A stretch of DNA of 64,000 nt from Alnus glutinosa (GCF_958979055.1 NC_084886.1:36414154-36478153); one strand, 5' to 3'; counted from the stretch's first letter, positions 1 through 13,056 are shown. A program made the numbers and translations. The notes: generated from the letters alone by a model not told the origin.

Positions 1-943
1 ACTATTATAGTCTCGTCCAGATAAAAAAGTCACATCTTGTTATTTTTGTCTGCACTTTTTTAATAAGAGAAAAATAAATAAATAAATAAAACATTAATAC
101 TTTAGAGATACATAAGTCAATGTATAAGTTGAATTGAGTTGAATAAAATAAAATGCACATTATTTTCTTCGTTTATCTGGTGTAGGCCGCTAATCATATG
201 CTAACACGTGTATCAGAACATGATTGGGGTGTTAACATTTTTTTTAGTGGTTGACGTAGTTCTAATTATATGCTGACGTGTGTTAGGTCTAGCTAGCATT
301 ATTCGTTTAAGTAATTGAACCAAATTTAATTTTATAAATTTTTGTTTAATACTAAAATCCATTGTCCAGCCTAATTATTTCAATCTTTGCTGTAAAACTA
401 GGGATTTAGATTGATTTGCACTTGAAAAAACCTCATCCCATTTCCAAACTATTCATCTTAACCTAGTTTATTATAAAATAAATTCATATTGATAACACCT
501 ATTTTTTAAAAAATAAAAAATAATTTTAAAAATTATGAATTTTTATATTTTTTTTGTGTTGATGTCTTATTCCATCAGGCCTCACGTGCGTGGACAGCGA
601 GTGTTAATTATTGTACAAGAAACAGAACAGAATCACGTTTGGAAACACAATCATAGGGCTTCAGCTTCTCTACAACTTTTTCCAGAATTATTCTGATCCA
701 ACGGCTCATGCCACATGGCTCGTTTTTTGAGTGTCTAGGGCCCACTTCCTCATCTCTGTGGTCCTCACGGGTGGCCACCAGTTACTATCTTCGTCATACT
801 ATGATACTCACCAGTCATGCCTTTTAGCCCTACCTCAATTTATAGCAACTGAACATCACGCTCCAGTTACCGTAAACGCCCTCAGCCAAGGATGAGATTT
901 TTTAGATTTTTTATTTTTCTAAAAATAAAAAATAAAAAAAAAA

Positions 944-1392
944 ATTAAGATAAACTTTACTCCAACCCTTTAATAATTGTTGTCAATTTTTTATTTAGTG
1001 TATCAATCTTTTAATTTTTTTTTTTAATTTCCTTTATCTGTTATGATTTTTTGTTAAATTCTATTAAAATTTACAAAATATCTTTGTTTTATATATATAG
1101 AATTTCAAAGATTCATGTGTTAGTATTATTTTTTTAGATTCTGTTAAATTTTAACTAACGCTTAAATCCTTATATTTTTTTTTTCAAAAAAAAAAAAAAA
1201 GACAAAGAGGGGCACTTTGCACTACTCTGTTAGGATTTTTTGTTAAATCTTAACGGAATTGTGAAATTGAAAAAAAATAAATAAATAAATAAATTGATAG
1301 ATGAATACATTAAATTAAGAATTTTTAAAATTTAGATAGGAATTGCAAATGTGGTAGAAGTTCTGGAAGTTAAGTGAAGTTTTTTCTTAAAT
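944..1392. repeat. Dispersed AT-rich repeat (family A, copy 1)
   Basis: Contains the phrases 'ttagtgtatcaatcttttaatttttt', 'gttaaatcttaacgg' and 'gtagaagttctggaagttaa' in fixed order. The same order recurs at about 43975-44360 and 60113-60475, with a weaker copy at 29720-30020. It looks like a non-autonomous transposon family of about 0.36-0.45 kb. Ends and target duplications were not resolved. Confidence 0.55.
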
Positions 1393-1524
1393 TTTAATTA
1401 GTATTTTAAGATTAAATTTTGTGTATTAATATTTATTTTTAAGTATTAAAAAATCTTAATCCCTAAATAAAAATAGAAGAATAAAGACAGTTATTATTTA
1501 GGTAGAAATAGAAAAAGATTGGGA

Positions 1525-1700
1525 GTCCTCAAGGGGTAGCTCAATCGATTGAAGATCACGCATCATGAAGCGAAAATTACTAGTTCGAATCTCCATCGTT
1601 AAGAATTCGGGCTTGGTTATAATTGATTGAAAAAGAGCAAGTGCGAGTATTTTTATTAATTGGTGCTATTTTTTTTTTTTTTTTTTTTTTTTTTTGAAGT
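1525..1700 (+). repeat. tRNA-derived SINE-like element, copy 1
   Basis: An A-box-like motif (TAGCTCAATCGATTGAAG, 1537 onward) is followed about 45 bp later by a B-box-like motif (TAGTTCGAATCTCC, 1581-1594). A T-rich tract follows at about 1670-1696. There is no tRNA cloverleaf or anticodon arm, so this is a SINE and not a tRNA gene. Confidence 0.6.
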
Positions 1701-1923
1701 CCCTTGGTGCTATTAAATACATTGAAAACTACTAACCTCTATGAAGTTTTAATGTGTCAGCACATAATCTACGGTCTCTGATCAACTTTGTGGGCTCCAT
1801 GGCTGGGAATCGCATCGGGACCCTCTGTCATAATTGGACTTCAATTTTGGTTTATATTTTGTCCAAGCTTGTCTAGAAATGTCGAGAACGTTTGGGAACA
1901 CGTGGGACATACATAGTTTTTTT

Positions 1924-1933
<10 letters not shown>

Positions 1934-1954
<21 letters not shown>

Positions 1955-1964
1955 GGGTGGGGGG
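1934..1964 (+). repeat. Poly-G tract (24 G, then TGGGGGG)
   Basis: A run of about 15 T is followed by 24 uninterrupted G, one T and six more G. This could form a G-quadruplex, or the length could be a sequencing or assembly artefact. Confidence 0.8.
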
Positions 1965-2659
1965 AACGGGTCATTTTTAGATCTTTTTAGCAAAAACAAC
2001 AAAAAATCACAAAAAAAATATGAAACTTTTATTCACAAAATAACATTATTAATATAAAAAAATCAACTTAAAAATTATGTTTAGTTAAACTTTACATATA
2101 TTGACCGATAATGATAGTATATTTTCAAATTAGGAGAGAGGTAAATAACATCAAACAATACATTTAAACTTCGATAAAAATGGCTATTTTTCACAGTTTT
2201 TTTACGACCTTAAAAATGGTCCGAGAAATATTTTATGGTGTTTAGTTCGTATCGAAAATCTTTCAATATTTTTTTTTTTATATATATTTTCATATAATTA
2301 AAGGAGTTGTGAGGAAGACAGAGACGACAAAGATGAACCGCAGAAAAAAGAATGTATGAGAATAGAAAGTATTTAGAGATGGGATTGAGATCTAGTGCAA
2401 TTGCTTGCTCATTTTGATTGTGAAATGGTCCTTATGAAGCCTACCTATCCAGCCAGATGTTCGGGCAGCCTGAGGCTTATTTGGACAAATAAGCCCTATA
2501 AAAGACCCCTCTTACAATTACCTGTCGGAAGGTGTGGAAAAAAGATAAAAAATAATTTACGCTTTAACTCAGATAAGAAGCTTAAACTATTTTATGCTTC
2601 GTGAAAGTTATTTTATTTGGTCCACAAAACTCTTTTTAAGTTGACCAATATTGTACGTT

Positions 2660-2697
<38 letters not shown>

Positions 2698-3075
2698 CAT
2701 TTTCTCTTTTGAAGAGAATTTGCATGGACATATTATGAACAGATGCTCGAGTGCTCCAAATGATGAGTAATGGCCTAATGGCCTACTGGCACATACGGTA
2801 CACCCACCTCGAGAGGCGCGTAGCGTAGAAAGAGAATCTACTGGGGCTTTTTTTTTTAATACATAAACGAATTTTGAGGACGGTAAGCTACCAAGGTGAA
2901 AATAATGATGATAATGACGATGATAGTAATTATTAAAAAAAAGAAAAGAAAAAGAAAAACAGTGTACCAAACCTAACCGTTAATCAGTGGGGGATAGTTG
3001 ATGTCCAGATAGTCTTCCCATTGAAGTAAAGTTAGTTGAAGTTGGGGGCACATTGAGTGAGAAAGTGGGCAACCC

Positions 3076-3113
<38 letters not shown>

Positions 3114-3319
3114 TTCCTTCTCATCATCATCATCATGAAACCAAAACAAAAATAATTATAAATCCCACAAAAGGTGAAAGGTGGCAAAGGAGGAAAAGTA
3201 AATTCTTACATCCAAGAACCCAATTCAAAGTTCTGGAGAGAGAAACAGCTAAACAACCCACAATAAAGGCTTTCTGGGAAACAAGTATGTGTTATAGGAA
3301 GGGAGAGGGTGGCTAGAGA

Positions 3320-5011
3320 CACGGATCTCTTCTCTCTTCTCTCTTCTCTCTTCTCTCTTTCTCCCTTCTCTGCTTGCTCTTCCTTTTCCTTCAAGACAGC
3401 TTTTTTAAGGTACATATGCTCTCTGCACTTACCTTAATTAACCATATTTAATTCTGGGGGATTTTGGTTTGTGTTCATTTATTTAATGAACATGTATGAT
3501 CTGGTGCAGAAATTTATTGTAGTGGAATTGTGGGAGTTGGGCAGTTTCTGTTACAGAGGTTTGAAGCCATATGTTAGTTTTAAGGTGTTTCTCTTATCCA
3601 ACCAATTCCTTTGTTTCTTTGGATCCCTTTTCCCCTCTGACTGTCAGATGTTGTTTTCTTGGACAATTGTTGTCTGTAAAATATTAAAATCAGCTTTCTT
3701 TACAAGAATTACAGCTTTTACACCTTAAGATATGCACTCTCTCTCTCTCTCTCTCTCTCTCTCTAAGCCTCTATGTACTCATGTTGTGTTTAGTAATACT
3801 TAAATAGTTTTTCGTCTGGTTAAAGGTTTTTTTGCTGTTCTGAGAGATGATCCCTATACAGAGAAAGTGAATCAACCCTGTGGAAGATTTCTTCTTTTAA
3901 CTAAGATAATAGAAAAAGGTTTCTTCTTTGTCTCTGGACAATTGTGCTTGGCAGTTTGTGTTTGTTTGTATATTCATATTGCTAATATTTGTATTGGTTT
4001 TGTCATATCTCACAAAAAAATATGGAGGTCGTCTGTCTCTGTTACATGGTACTAAACTATGAACCCAATCTGCGATTTTTCCCCTGTTTTCCGCCCTGTC
4101 TCTGTCTGTATAAGAACTTTCTTCTTTCATCATTTTTTTTTTTTTTTTGGGTTACCGGGTGTTTAATCAAAGGTTTCTATTTTACTTCTTCTATACCCCT
4201 TTGGTGGTTAAAACCTGAGCTGTAACCATGGTAGGTGGCCTCCTTCTTGCTGATCAGTTTAACATTTTCGGCCTATATTTTATATATGTTAAATCACCAC
4301 GCTGATAGGAAGGGATGAATTTAATCATTTAATTTATATTATAACAATATCAATGGTCAATCTTATATCAAGTCAATCGTTGAACTAGTTCCTTGAAAAT
4401 GTCGTACTAATTCTTTAGGTTTGTGTCATGAAAGCCATTCCATCTCTCCATATTGTCTGTCTCTATGTTTTTCCTTGTTGGTTAGACTCAAGGTATAATA
4501 ATCACCTCACAGTACTAGGCTACTAGCTATCTAACATCTCTCTCTTTTTTCATTTCTTTTTTCCTTTTCATGTTGATTAGACTAAACTGATCCTAAGCAC
4601 CTCAGAATAATAGCTTTAAAAGAGAAATTTGAGAAGGAACCAATCATTTATGGATCGTATAACTATTGGATAGTTCTACTTACAAAAAAAAAAAACAAAC
4701 TATTGGATAGTTCTTGAATAGCTGTACTCTGCATTTCCAATTTGGTTGCATCAGTCTACAACCATTAGATTGACCAAAGGTACAATTTTCATGTGTTCTA
4801 GATGTTATCCTAAAGCTAATTTTCTTTTGTTCGTTTCAGCCACAAAGATTTTATTTCCACTTGCTGTATTGTATAATTTTAAGAAGATGCATGCATAGAT
4901 AAACAAGTACGTAAAAAAATCATATAGATGCATGCAAATGTCTTTGCACCTGCATATACTGAATTTTTTGGTTTTATCTTCCTTTACAGGGAGAAACGCT
5001 AATGCTGGAAC
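3320..5011 (+). promoter_or_regulatory. 5' leader of the IQD gene with a 1.58-kb leader intron
   Basis: A pyrimidine-rich leader (repeated TTCTCTC, about 3328-3395) ends at a good donor, AAG|gtacat, at 3409/3410. The matching acceptor ttttacag|GG lies at 4989/4990, 22 bp before the ATG. The intron 3410-4989 contains a (CT)n tract at about 3736-3764 and a micro-retroposon at 4678-4697. The transcription start is not visible with confidence. CT-rich leaders and long leader introns are common in constitutively expressed plant genes. The splice pair is inferred from sequence only. Confidence 0.6.
4661..4714 (+). mobile_element. Micro-retroposon: truncated LINE/SINE tail with 17-bp target duplication
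   Basis: The 17-mer aactattggatagttct occurs at 4661-4677 and again at 4698-4714. Between them are only 20 bases, ACTTAC followed by an A-rich run. A poly-A stub between exact long direct repeats is what target-primed reverse transcription leaves when it aborts almost at once. ACTTAY plus A-tail matches other LINE 3' ends in this window. Confidence 0.75.
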
Positions 5012-8000
5012 ATGGGAAAGAAAGGCAGTTGGTTTTCTGCAATCAAGAGGGTTTTTAGTCCCCATTCTAAGGAGAAGCTAGCCAATGTAAGTTGATATCC
5101 CAACTACAGTGGATGCCCAGAAGCAACTGAGAATGCTTAATTTTTGTAGTCTACTAAGTTATAAATGGCATTATAAAAGATCATCATAAAAAGAAGAAAG
5201 AAAGCTGCTGGTTGCATAGTTGCCAAGCCACAATTCAGAAAAAGTGGTCTAAATTGTTGAATTACTATTCGTTCTTTGTTTTGAGTTGCTTCTCTTGTAT
5301 AGTCAGCCACTGAGTTCTACACAACTCTTTTATCTGAAAATAAATAGCAAATATGCACTGGAGCAATACATTTCATTGAAACTTTTGTGCTGTTCTAGTG
5401 TTTCAAAGTACTTTTTCTGGATTCAGAGAGCAAAAATCACTCGCTTCCACATAAAAAAAATACTTCTGAAATGCAAACTTAACGGTACCTTAACTTCTCT
5501 TCATTATTTTACTTCATAACATTGCAGGACTCAGAGAAGAAAAGCACAAAAGAAAAGAAGAAGAAGGGGTTAGGAAAACTAAGGCATGCGGAGACCAATT
5601 CGTTCATTCCCCTATTCAGAGAGCCAAGCAGCATTGAGAAAATATTTGGGGATTTTGAAAGGGAGCAAGTAATTCTTAGGCCACCCACGCCTCTTGAGCA
5701 ACCAAGAACACCCCCTTTTGTGCCTCCTAGAGTTTCTTCTCCAAGGGCTCCTTCTCCAAGGGTTGCCTCTCCTAGGGTTGCTTCTCCAAGGGTTGCTTCC
5801 CCTAGAGCTGTGTCGCCTCGGTTTGTTCATCACCAGAAGGAGATTAGCCGCAGGCCAGAACCAACTCTAAGAAACCACCATGCTTCAGCTACTAAGATCC
5901 AAGCAGCCTATAGAGGTTATATGGTAAGTGTCCATCTTCTCTTGTTAATTGGATGATTTTCGAGACAGTTTTCAAGGGCTTGTAGTGTCATAGCACATAA
6001 TAAGCAAATATGACAATATGAAGGCAAGGTTCAATACAGATAGCCTAATCCCTCAAAGATTTTTATTTGTTAAGTAAGCTCGTTCTATGGTCACAAATGA
6101 CCATTCAGATGAATGTTTGCAATATGTTAAAGGTAATTGTTTGCAATATGTCCGAAAGCAAAGCTGTCACTCTCTCTAGAATCAGGAACTTCATGTTCGG
6201 ACTGTATTTCAGCCAGAATTGTTGGTCTAGTTTTCCCACAAAGAATCTAGTTCAATGCACAATATTTTCAGAGGCAAAACTGAAACTTTAGGCACAGCTT
6301 CACTTCCATAGCGACCTTGATTTGAGCATAGGATTCTCAAACATCCCCTGATACTATGTTGAGGTTATCTTGAGGAAGCAATTGATAGAAGCTCATCTGA
6401 GTCAACTCTAGGTTTGGGTGACTATATCTGATGCAGGACAGATCTAGAGCTCCTACCAGGAGAGAAAAAATAAATAAAAAATAAAAAAGGATTCCCCTAG
6501 ACCACTTTGGCTGAGAACATATCAACATTAGACCAAAACCCAACTCACGTAACTGGTACTTGTCATACAGGCAAGGAGAAGCTTTAGAGCATTAAAGGGT
6601 CTGGTGCGGCTACAAGGAGTGGTGAGAGGACAGAATGTGAAGCGCCAGACGGCAAATGCAATGAAGTACATGCAACTCTTGGTGCGTGTACAATCACAGA
6701 TTCAGTCACGGAGGATCCAGATGTTAGAAAACCAAGCTCGGCATCAAGCTCAATTCAGAAATGATAAAGAAGTGGAGAGTACCTTTGGCAAATGGAGCCA
6801 AGCAGTAAGTTCTCCTATGTTTGATATGATATTGAGTCGAGCTAAGTAGCTATAACTTTTTTCAACCAATAATACTCCCCATTTTGGCCCATTGTTGGCG
6901 CATTTGAGATTTGATCAAAGTGTTCAACAGAGCTAATCTGGGTTACAAAAATTAATTCGTTCTGCTGTGTCCATTATTGTGTCCCTGTCCATTTTAAAAA
7001 GCATGGCTTTGGGTCTGTGCATTTACCTGGGATTGACTCTGTGATGCATCTTATCTCTTGATCTTCACTTTGGTATTATTGTAATGAAGAACTAGTCTAT
7101 TGGAATCTCACCAATAGGCCAAATGATCATTTGATTGTATAAAGTGGATAAGAACAAACACTTGGTGCTGTGTCTGTTATTTAAATTTCTATGATTTCTT
7201 TTACAAGAACATTCACAATTGAAGCACTGGTGTAGTCTGAGGCAGGTAACAATGATGACTGGGATGATAGCTTGCTAACAAAGGAGCAGAGAGAAGCAAG
7301 ATTGCAGAAAAAGGTTGAGGCGGTCATCAAGAGAGAAAGAGCCATGGCCTATGCATATTCACACCAGGTATTCTCTTTTTACACATTTGACCATTCAATC
7401 AGATAATGAATGGCCACCGACAAGTGCACTTTACTGGTCGTTTATTTGTGTAATTTCAGGACCATGATTTCCCTAATCCTTTTCATTTTCATTTCTCCCT
7501 GTGTCATGGTTTTCATTCACCTTTTCCTGTATTATGTAAGATCTTAAGGGCATGTTCTCATATATGGTCTAGATCCCAGCGCGTGTATCTTATCAGTAAT
7601 CAATAGTTAGGAGCTTTTAGTTTGGAATTGGGGCCTGTAGATCCATGTGGTTGAGAAATATCATAGTGCTATTACTTTCTGAAGGCCATCATAGTAGAGT
7701 TAACCCAAAGGACAGTGATTATTTGAAAATTTTTGTTCAGAATCATCGAGTTCGAGAATCATTACACGTATATTTGTTTCTGAATAAACAAATCCCTCTA
7801 ATAGTTGTTCACGGATTAGCTCTAAATACTGATGTTAAGAGCTGAAGCTTTGGCGTTGGGCATGAATATCCTATTTTACTAAACCTAATCCGTGAACAAC
7901 TTTTAGAGGGATTGCTTCCTTCTTAAAACTAGCTCAAGAGAGTCATGTTACAATAAAATTCATACTTTTATATCTTGATGTTTGTTCTCTCCATGTCAAC

Positions 8001-8740
8001 AGTTGTGGAAAACCACTCCTAAATCAGGTCAAACGCCTCTATTGGATATCCGATCTGGGGGATTTCCATGGTGGTGGAACTGGTTGGAACGTCAGGTGCC
8101 TCCAGCAAATCCTCCCGAAAGCCATGGTGTGAAGAATTTTCAACTTACGCCTCCAAGACCGCCGTCTGAGCTGAAGCCGAGCCCACGGCCCCAGTCAAGC
8201 AACTACATGCAGCGCCATTTTGGGTATGATGGTATGGACATCTCCACACCAAAATCCACAAAATCAACTATACTCACGTCGGCAAAACCGGCTCGAACCC
8301 CTCCTCCAAATAGAACCTCACTAGCCAACAGCGCAGGCTTGTCAAAGTATTCAAGAGCAAGAGGTAGTGGAGCTGATTCCCCTTTTGATCTGCCATTAAA
8401 GGACGATGACAGCCTCGTAAGCTGCCCGCCATTTTCCGTTCCGAGCTACATGGCTCCAACAGTTTCAGCCAAAGCAAAAGCAAGAGCTTATAGTAACCCC
8501 AAGGAAAGGTTTCCGGGGACTCCAAACAGCGAGTCGAAGAGGCGACTTTCATTCCCCTTGACACAAGGCATTGGGTCTTTCAAGTGGAACAAGGGCTCCA
8601 TGTTCTTCAACAAGGATTCTAGCTCTCAAAGGATGTTAGACAAGAACCAGTCACTTCAATCCATTGGGAATTTGAGTGTGGATTCCACCGTTTCTTTGCC
8701 TGCTGGGGTTGGAAGGAAGCCATTTAACCGATTTGTGTGA
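5012..8740 (+). CDS. IQD14: IQ67-domain calmodulin-binding protein, IQD13/IQD14-like
   Basis: Five coding exons with canonical splice sites: 5012-5086, 5528-5923, 6571-6804, 7236-7367 and 8003-8740 (1575 nt, 524 aa). The N-terminus MGKKGSWFSAIKRVF is the signature of plant IQD proteins. Residues 26-60 are very Lys-rich. Residues about 95-130 are proline-rich with a five-residue SPRVA repeat. The IQ motif ATKIQAAYRGYM is split from ARRSFRALKG by a phase-0 intron, the position conserved in this family, and further IQ-like helices follow to about residue 210. Exon 4 carries an acidic DDWDDS stretch and the conserved IKRERAMAYAYSHQ segment. The C-terminal 245 residues are Ser/Pro-rich and basic, with the PSYMAPTVSAKAKAR (DUF4005-like) motif. 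By family, IQDs are calmodulin-binding scaffolds on microtubules, plasma membrane or nucleus. IQD13 patterns xylem pits, but a specific role here is inference. Paralogue assignment (13 versus 14) is less certain than the family. Confidence 0.95.
7791..7913. repeat. Intronic inverted repeat, 28-bp arms
   Basis: The 28 bases at 7791-7818 are repeated in inverted orientation at 7886-7913 with one mismatch, separated by 67 bp. It lies in the last intron of the IQD gene. It could be a MITE remnant or form an RNA hairpin. Confidence 0.8.
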
Positions 8741-9440
8741 TTTCTTTTGGATATTTTTGACATTTTCATCCCCTCCGTTGTGGTGTTTATTTTGATTGAG
8801 TGTATGTTGATAGTTTGATTTATATAATACTGATGTAATATAATAAAGAAAACAATAGGAAATGATGGTTTGAATGTAACAGGATTGGGTTTCTAAAAGG
8901 TATTATGACATTTATTTTTTAGGATTGCTTAAGAATTTTACAATATTTTTCATTCATGCACTACATTAAAAGACCAAAAACTAGAGGTGGAATTGGTCTT
9001 CATCCTATTTCCCTCACTTTCTCGGCATCCAAACAATCTGTTACAACTAAAGAAGAATCGTGACCCCATCCAAGAAACTACAAAAATGTCGTGACTATGC
9101 AGGAGACCACAAACTTTTCAGTTGGCAAGTTACCAACTTATCACGAGTGGACGTGGATCAAAGTGCTAAGGGACAAAAGTTGCTGCAGTTAAGGACACCT
9201 ACTACTCGTTAGGTGTTATCACATCACACGCATGCCATGAAACATAAGGGAATTATCGTGTAGCAGGATTTATCATGTTACCTATTGAGCTTAATCTAAT
9301 TTGTTTAGGATGTACTTATCGTTTATCACTTGTGGTTTTTCTCTAAGAACTTATCATAAATTATCCCGTTACGCCCTTGAGGAATTCTACACTGATGTGG
9401 CGATAGTGAATGTATCAATAGTAAAATTATCACCCGTAAT
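8741..9440 (+). other. 3' end of the IQD gene and intergenic DNA
   Basis: An AATAAA-type polyadenylation signal occurs at about 8842 (TAATAAAGAA), 100 bp after the IQD stop. Beyond that no coding region or clear repeat is recognised. Confidence 0.5.
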
Positions 9441-9449
9441 AGAACGAAT

Positions 9450-10830
9450 TCTTGTAGAATAGGTCTATGTGAGGGTGTCGAACCTCAAAGATTGCAAGGT
9501 TTGGTCGGTAAGTGATCAAGATTAATTCCAATCAAATTCAGAAAAAGATGATTTTGTTTTGTTTTGCAATTGAAACTAAATAAGAACATAAAAAACAAGA
9601 GTTAAATAAGACGGAGATGTTAAATGGAATTCACTTTACCACTAACCTCATAATGATAGTAAACTGTATTTAACATGAGAATTTCACAACGATGTCGTCA
9701 AGAAAATACTTTTATTAAGAAATAAGAATAACACACCTTCGGTAGGCACGGATCGTCCACCTAACCACTTTGATGTTGTACAATTCGTCTTCCCTAGGTA
9801 TGAGCTATCAAATCTCTTAATTAGCATACACGCAATCAATAGATAAGCAACACCCATCTTTCGGCAAGTATGAATTGCTTGCTTAAATTAAACTAACTAA
9901 GGGTGTAGAGCAATTCATCATTCCTAGGCATGGCGTATCAAACCCTATTAACTTCATGTCAACTAAAACCATTGTAAAACCAACATTTGTATAGTCACAG
10001 AAAATACGAATGTTGATTTCAATAGAGGCAAGTAACTTTCTAAGACAAGACAAGAGGTTTATCAAAATTGAATGTAGACGTTCAAACACAATTATTTATT
10101 AATCTCTAGGTTAAACAACCATCACTGATTAACTCATGTTCATAAAATTTCTAAAGTAAAAACACAATACACCATCATAATCAAAAAAGGTAACATCAAT
10201 ACCCTATGAATAAATTAGTCACTCATAGAGGTGCTGTAAATCGCCTTCGTTGAAGAGAAATCCATCACAAGAAGCTGCTACCAACGTTTTGCCCTGTCCT
10301 CCAAAACTTACCGTCAATATCCTTTTGATTTCTATTATGTAATGCGACATCCATCTTTTGAACGAGTATCAGATGCATTTATAGAGTACAAGGTAAATCC
10401 TACTCAATTTTGTGAAATCCAAACCATCCATTCAAAGTGGGAAACCTAAATCTCTTTCATTTTTTGGTGTTTGCCACACTATCTGTTCTAGCGTCCTTGA
10501 ATGCACTCGATCCCACTTTGGTGTGCTCGAGCGCACCATGTTGGCTACTGACCTCTAGTTGGATTCCTACGCTCGATCGTGTGGATGTGCACTCGAGCCC
10601 TTCTAGTGTGCGCTCGAGCGCATGCCTTGCAGAATGCTGAAATTATCTTTTAAGCTCAAAACTAATGGATTTTACTTTTATTTTTCTTTAGAAACCTGAA
10701 AATGATTAAAACACAAAACATTATATTATAAAGAAGCTAAAGGATTAACATATGCAAGTTAAAGAATTTGAATGTGCAACACTCAACGCTTATCACACTC
10801 CCAAACTTACATATTGCTAGTCTCTTAGCA
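9450..10830. mobile_element. Probable LTR-retrotransposon debris
   Basis: The phrase 'gggtgtcgaacctcaaagatt' at the left and 'cacactcccaaacttacatattg' at the right resemble non-coding regions common in plant LTR retrotransposons. There is also a cluster of CTCGAGCGC-type GC palindromes at 10505-10625. No protease, RT or integrase frame survives and LTR ends were not defined. The assignment rests on wording similarity only. Confidence 0.35.
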
Positions 10831-12180
10831 ATCCAAAACTGAAATTAAAATGAAACAAAATGCAACTACACTACTTCCTCTTTCGTGGGAAACATAAGTA
10901 CATTTTGTGGATACAATAAGCCTTTTAAGCCATATCTTTACTTTTTCCTTTAAAAAAAAAAAAATAGTTTTATATATTTATTTTTTTATTAAAAATAACA
11001 TATGTCATCATTTCATTGGCGTTGACGTGGCAACTAACAGAATTCGTCAAATGTTTTAACGGAATTTGATTTCAATGACTAAATTGTTTTTTTGGCATAC
11101 CTCAAGAACCTTTGAATTCAATATGAAACGACAATGAGCGATTTATAATTTAAGCCAACCACATGGACTGATTTTGTATTTTTTCCCTATTTATTTATTT
11201 AACTGAAACTTATTCTATTGTGGATGTGCTTCACAATCAACCTTCAAATTCAATGATTGAATCATCTTTTGCCTAGAGAAGGTTATCATTTTTTGAATCG
11301 ATATTATATTTTAATTACAATACAATTGTATCAAGCACATTTGTGATTTGTACATGCTCGTACATTGATATTAATATGTTAAGTTTATACACTTTCTTCT
11401 TGTTATCCGCACAAGATTTTGCTAGAAGACCAAATGGGGAGTGGTGTTGGATTTGTTCTAAAGCTCGTTGGATTATCATCTTTTGATTGTGTTTTTAATA
11501 TTTTTTTATGTTTTTGAACTATTTTTATTGTTATTTGGTTTTCTCTAGTAAACTTTATTGCTTTGAATCGATTTGAGTGGAAATGGAAGATATGTTAGTG
11601 TTTTTGTTGGGTTTGATTGCTTGAATTTTCATTTATATGCTAAATGCGTGGACTATGGATATGTTTGTCTTGGATTGTGAATTTTTTTATGTTGTGAATT
11701 TTCTTTTATATGCTCTGGTAAGCTACTTATGTATGAATTACAAACAACTAATGTTTGTAAAGATATTTGTAATATTCCTTGCTGATTTGAGTTAATGTTA
11801 TTGTGAAGTGAATCATCTATTAGCTTTATTTAGTTTGGTGTAATGTATTTTTGAAGGGAACATTTATTTAGTTTTTGTCAAGCCTTTTAAAACATGAGTT
11901 TTCAAGCCAAAAAAGGCCCAGAAAGGATAAAAAGGCAACAAAAAAAAAAAAAGGCATAACCTTAAAAAGAGTTTACAGTCGGCGGCTATAAAATAACCGT
12001 TAACCACCTAAGGCAGTGCAGTGACGGTTATTAAATGTCATCAACCTCCTTAGGAAGTTACATTTGGCAGTTTTAGTCAATAACCACCAACTGTAACCGT
12101 CTTTTCACCCCTAGTCGATGATGGTCTTCTGATAGCTCTGGTATTCTACGACGGTCACTGATGATTGTTTTTTGGTGTTT
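10831..12180. other. Intergenic, AT-rich; weak repeat remnants
   Basis: No gene seen. About 11985-12115 carries repeated TAACCG/ACGGTTA words and ends near TTTTCACCCCTAG, like the hAT-type elements elsewhere in this window. It is too degraded to delimit. Confidence 0.4.
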
Positions 12181-12499
12181 TAATAGTCAGTTGGCTCTGT
12201 TGTTATCATTGTGGTTGACGCCGGAAAGGTTTGATTGTCTTCGACAAATTTCCGATGAGTTTTGAAGACATTGTGGTGTATTTAGTGGCTTTTGTGGTGT
12301 TTTCTTTTGATTTCTCTGGTCTTTGGCGAAGTATGTGGTGTTCAACAATGTCAAATGGTCCTTCCAGCAAGTTCTATGGTGGTCGTCGTCGCCGTCACCG
12401 CCTAAAGCCGTGATTGGTGGCTTCTCTAGGAGGAAGAGGACCCCGATTTGGTTGCGGTTGTTGGCTATTTCCTTATCTGGATAAGGATAATCCAAGATC

Positions 12500-12665
12500 C
12501 TCTGTACATTGCCTCTAATCTTGTATTCAATGAGAGGGCCAAGCACATTGAGGCTTACTCTCACTTCGTGCGAGACAAGATACTGAGTGAAGATGAAGCC
12601 ATGCCATTTGTAAACTTAAAGAGACCAACTTGCTGATATCTTCACAAAGTCATTATGTAAGAGTC
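12500..12665 (+). pseudogene. Ty1/copia polyprotein remnant (RNase H C-terminus)
   Basis: The translated segment contains ASNLVFNERAKHIEAYSHF followed by VRDKILS, matching the conserved [21 protein letters not shown] motif near the end of copia RNase H. The expected LADIFTK motif appears only after a frame change (YLHKVIM). Nothing upstream in the same frame is recognisably RT. This is a short fossil on the + strand. Confidence 0.8.
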
Positions 12666-13056
12666 TGTTGTACTATTCAAGAAGAAAACTTAGATGAGGT
12701 GTTCAGAATAGGTGTCCTAGTACTAGCTGTCATTCTCAAGAAAATCAGCTCATCCTCTAATACATTTTCTTCTATTTGAAATCATGATTAACAGAAAGCA
12801 TAGGGAATGTGAATCTGATTCCCCTTAAAAATGATAAGATGCTGATGTTTGCTTTAAAAAGTTGAAGATGCTCCAAATCAAGTCACATTTCATATGGTAT
12901 CTTCAGCCCAATCGAGTAAACCCCAATGGAAAAACTACATACAAAAATCTCACCCATCCATTGGTAGTTTCGGTTAGTAATAACCACGTTCTTTAACAAG
13001 TTATAGTTGAGTTCCAAATGCCAGCTCAACAAGATTTCTTTCCATGCTCATGTGGC

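Larger units (their letters stand above)
1..3319. other. AT-rich intergenic DNA upstream of the IQD gene
   Basis: No coding region can be supported. It holds A/T homopolymers, a repeat-family copy (about 944-1390), a SINE-like sequence (1525-1700), a 24-base G run, a 34-base A run (2661-2694) and a (TC)n tract at 3079-3111. Short open frames here are low-complexity. Confidence 0.7.

Noticed and set aside
1525-1660. Possible tRNA gene (A and B box)
   Set aside because: No acceptor stem, anticodon loop or CCA-end geometry. Similar copies elsewhere show it is a SINE.
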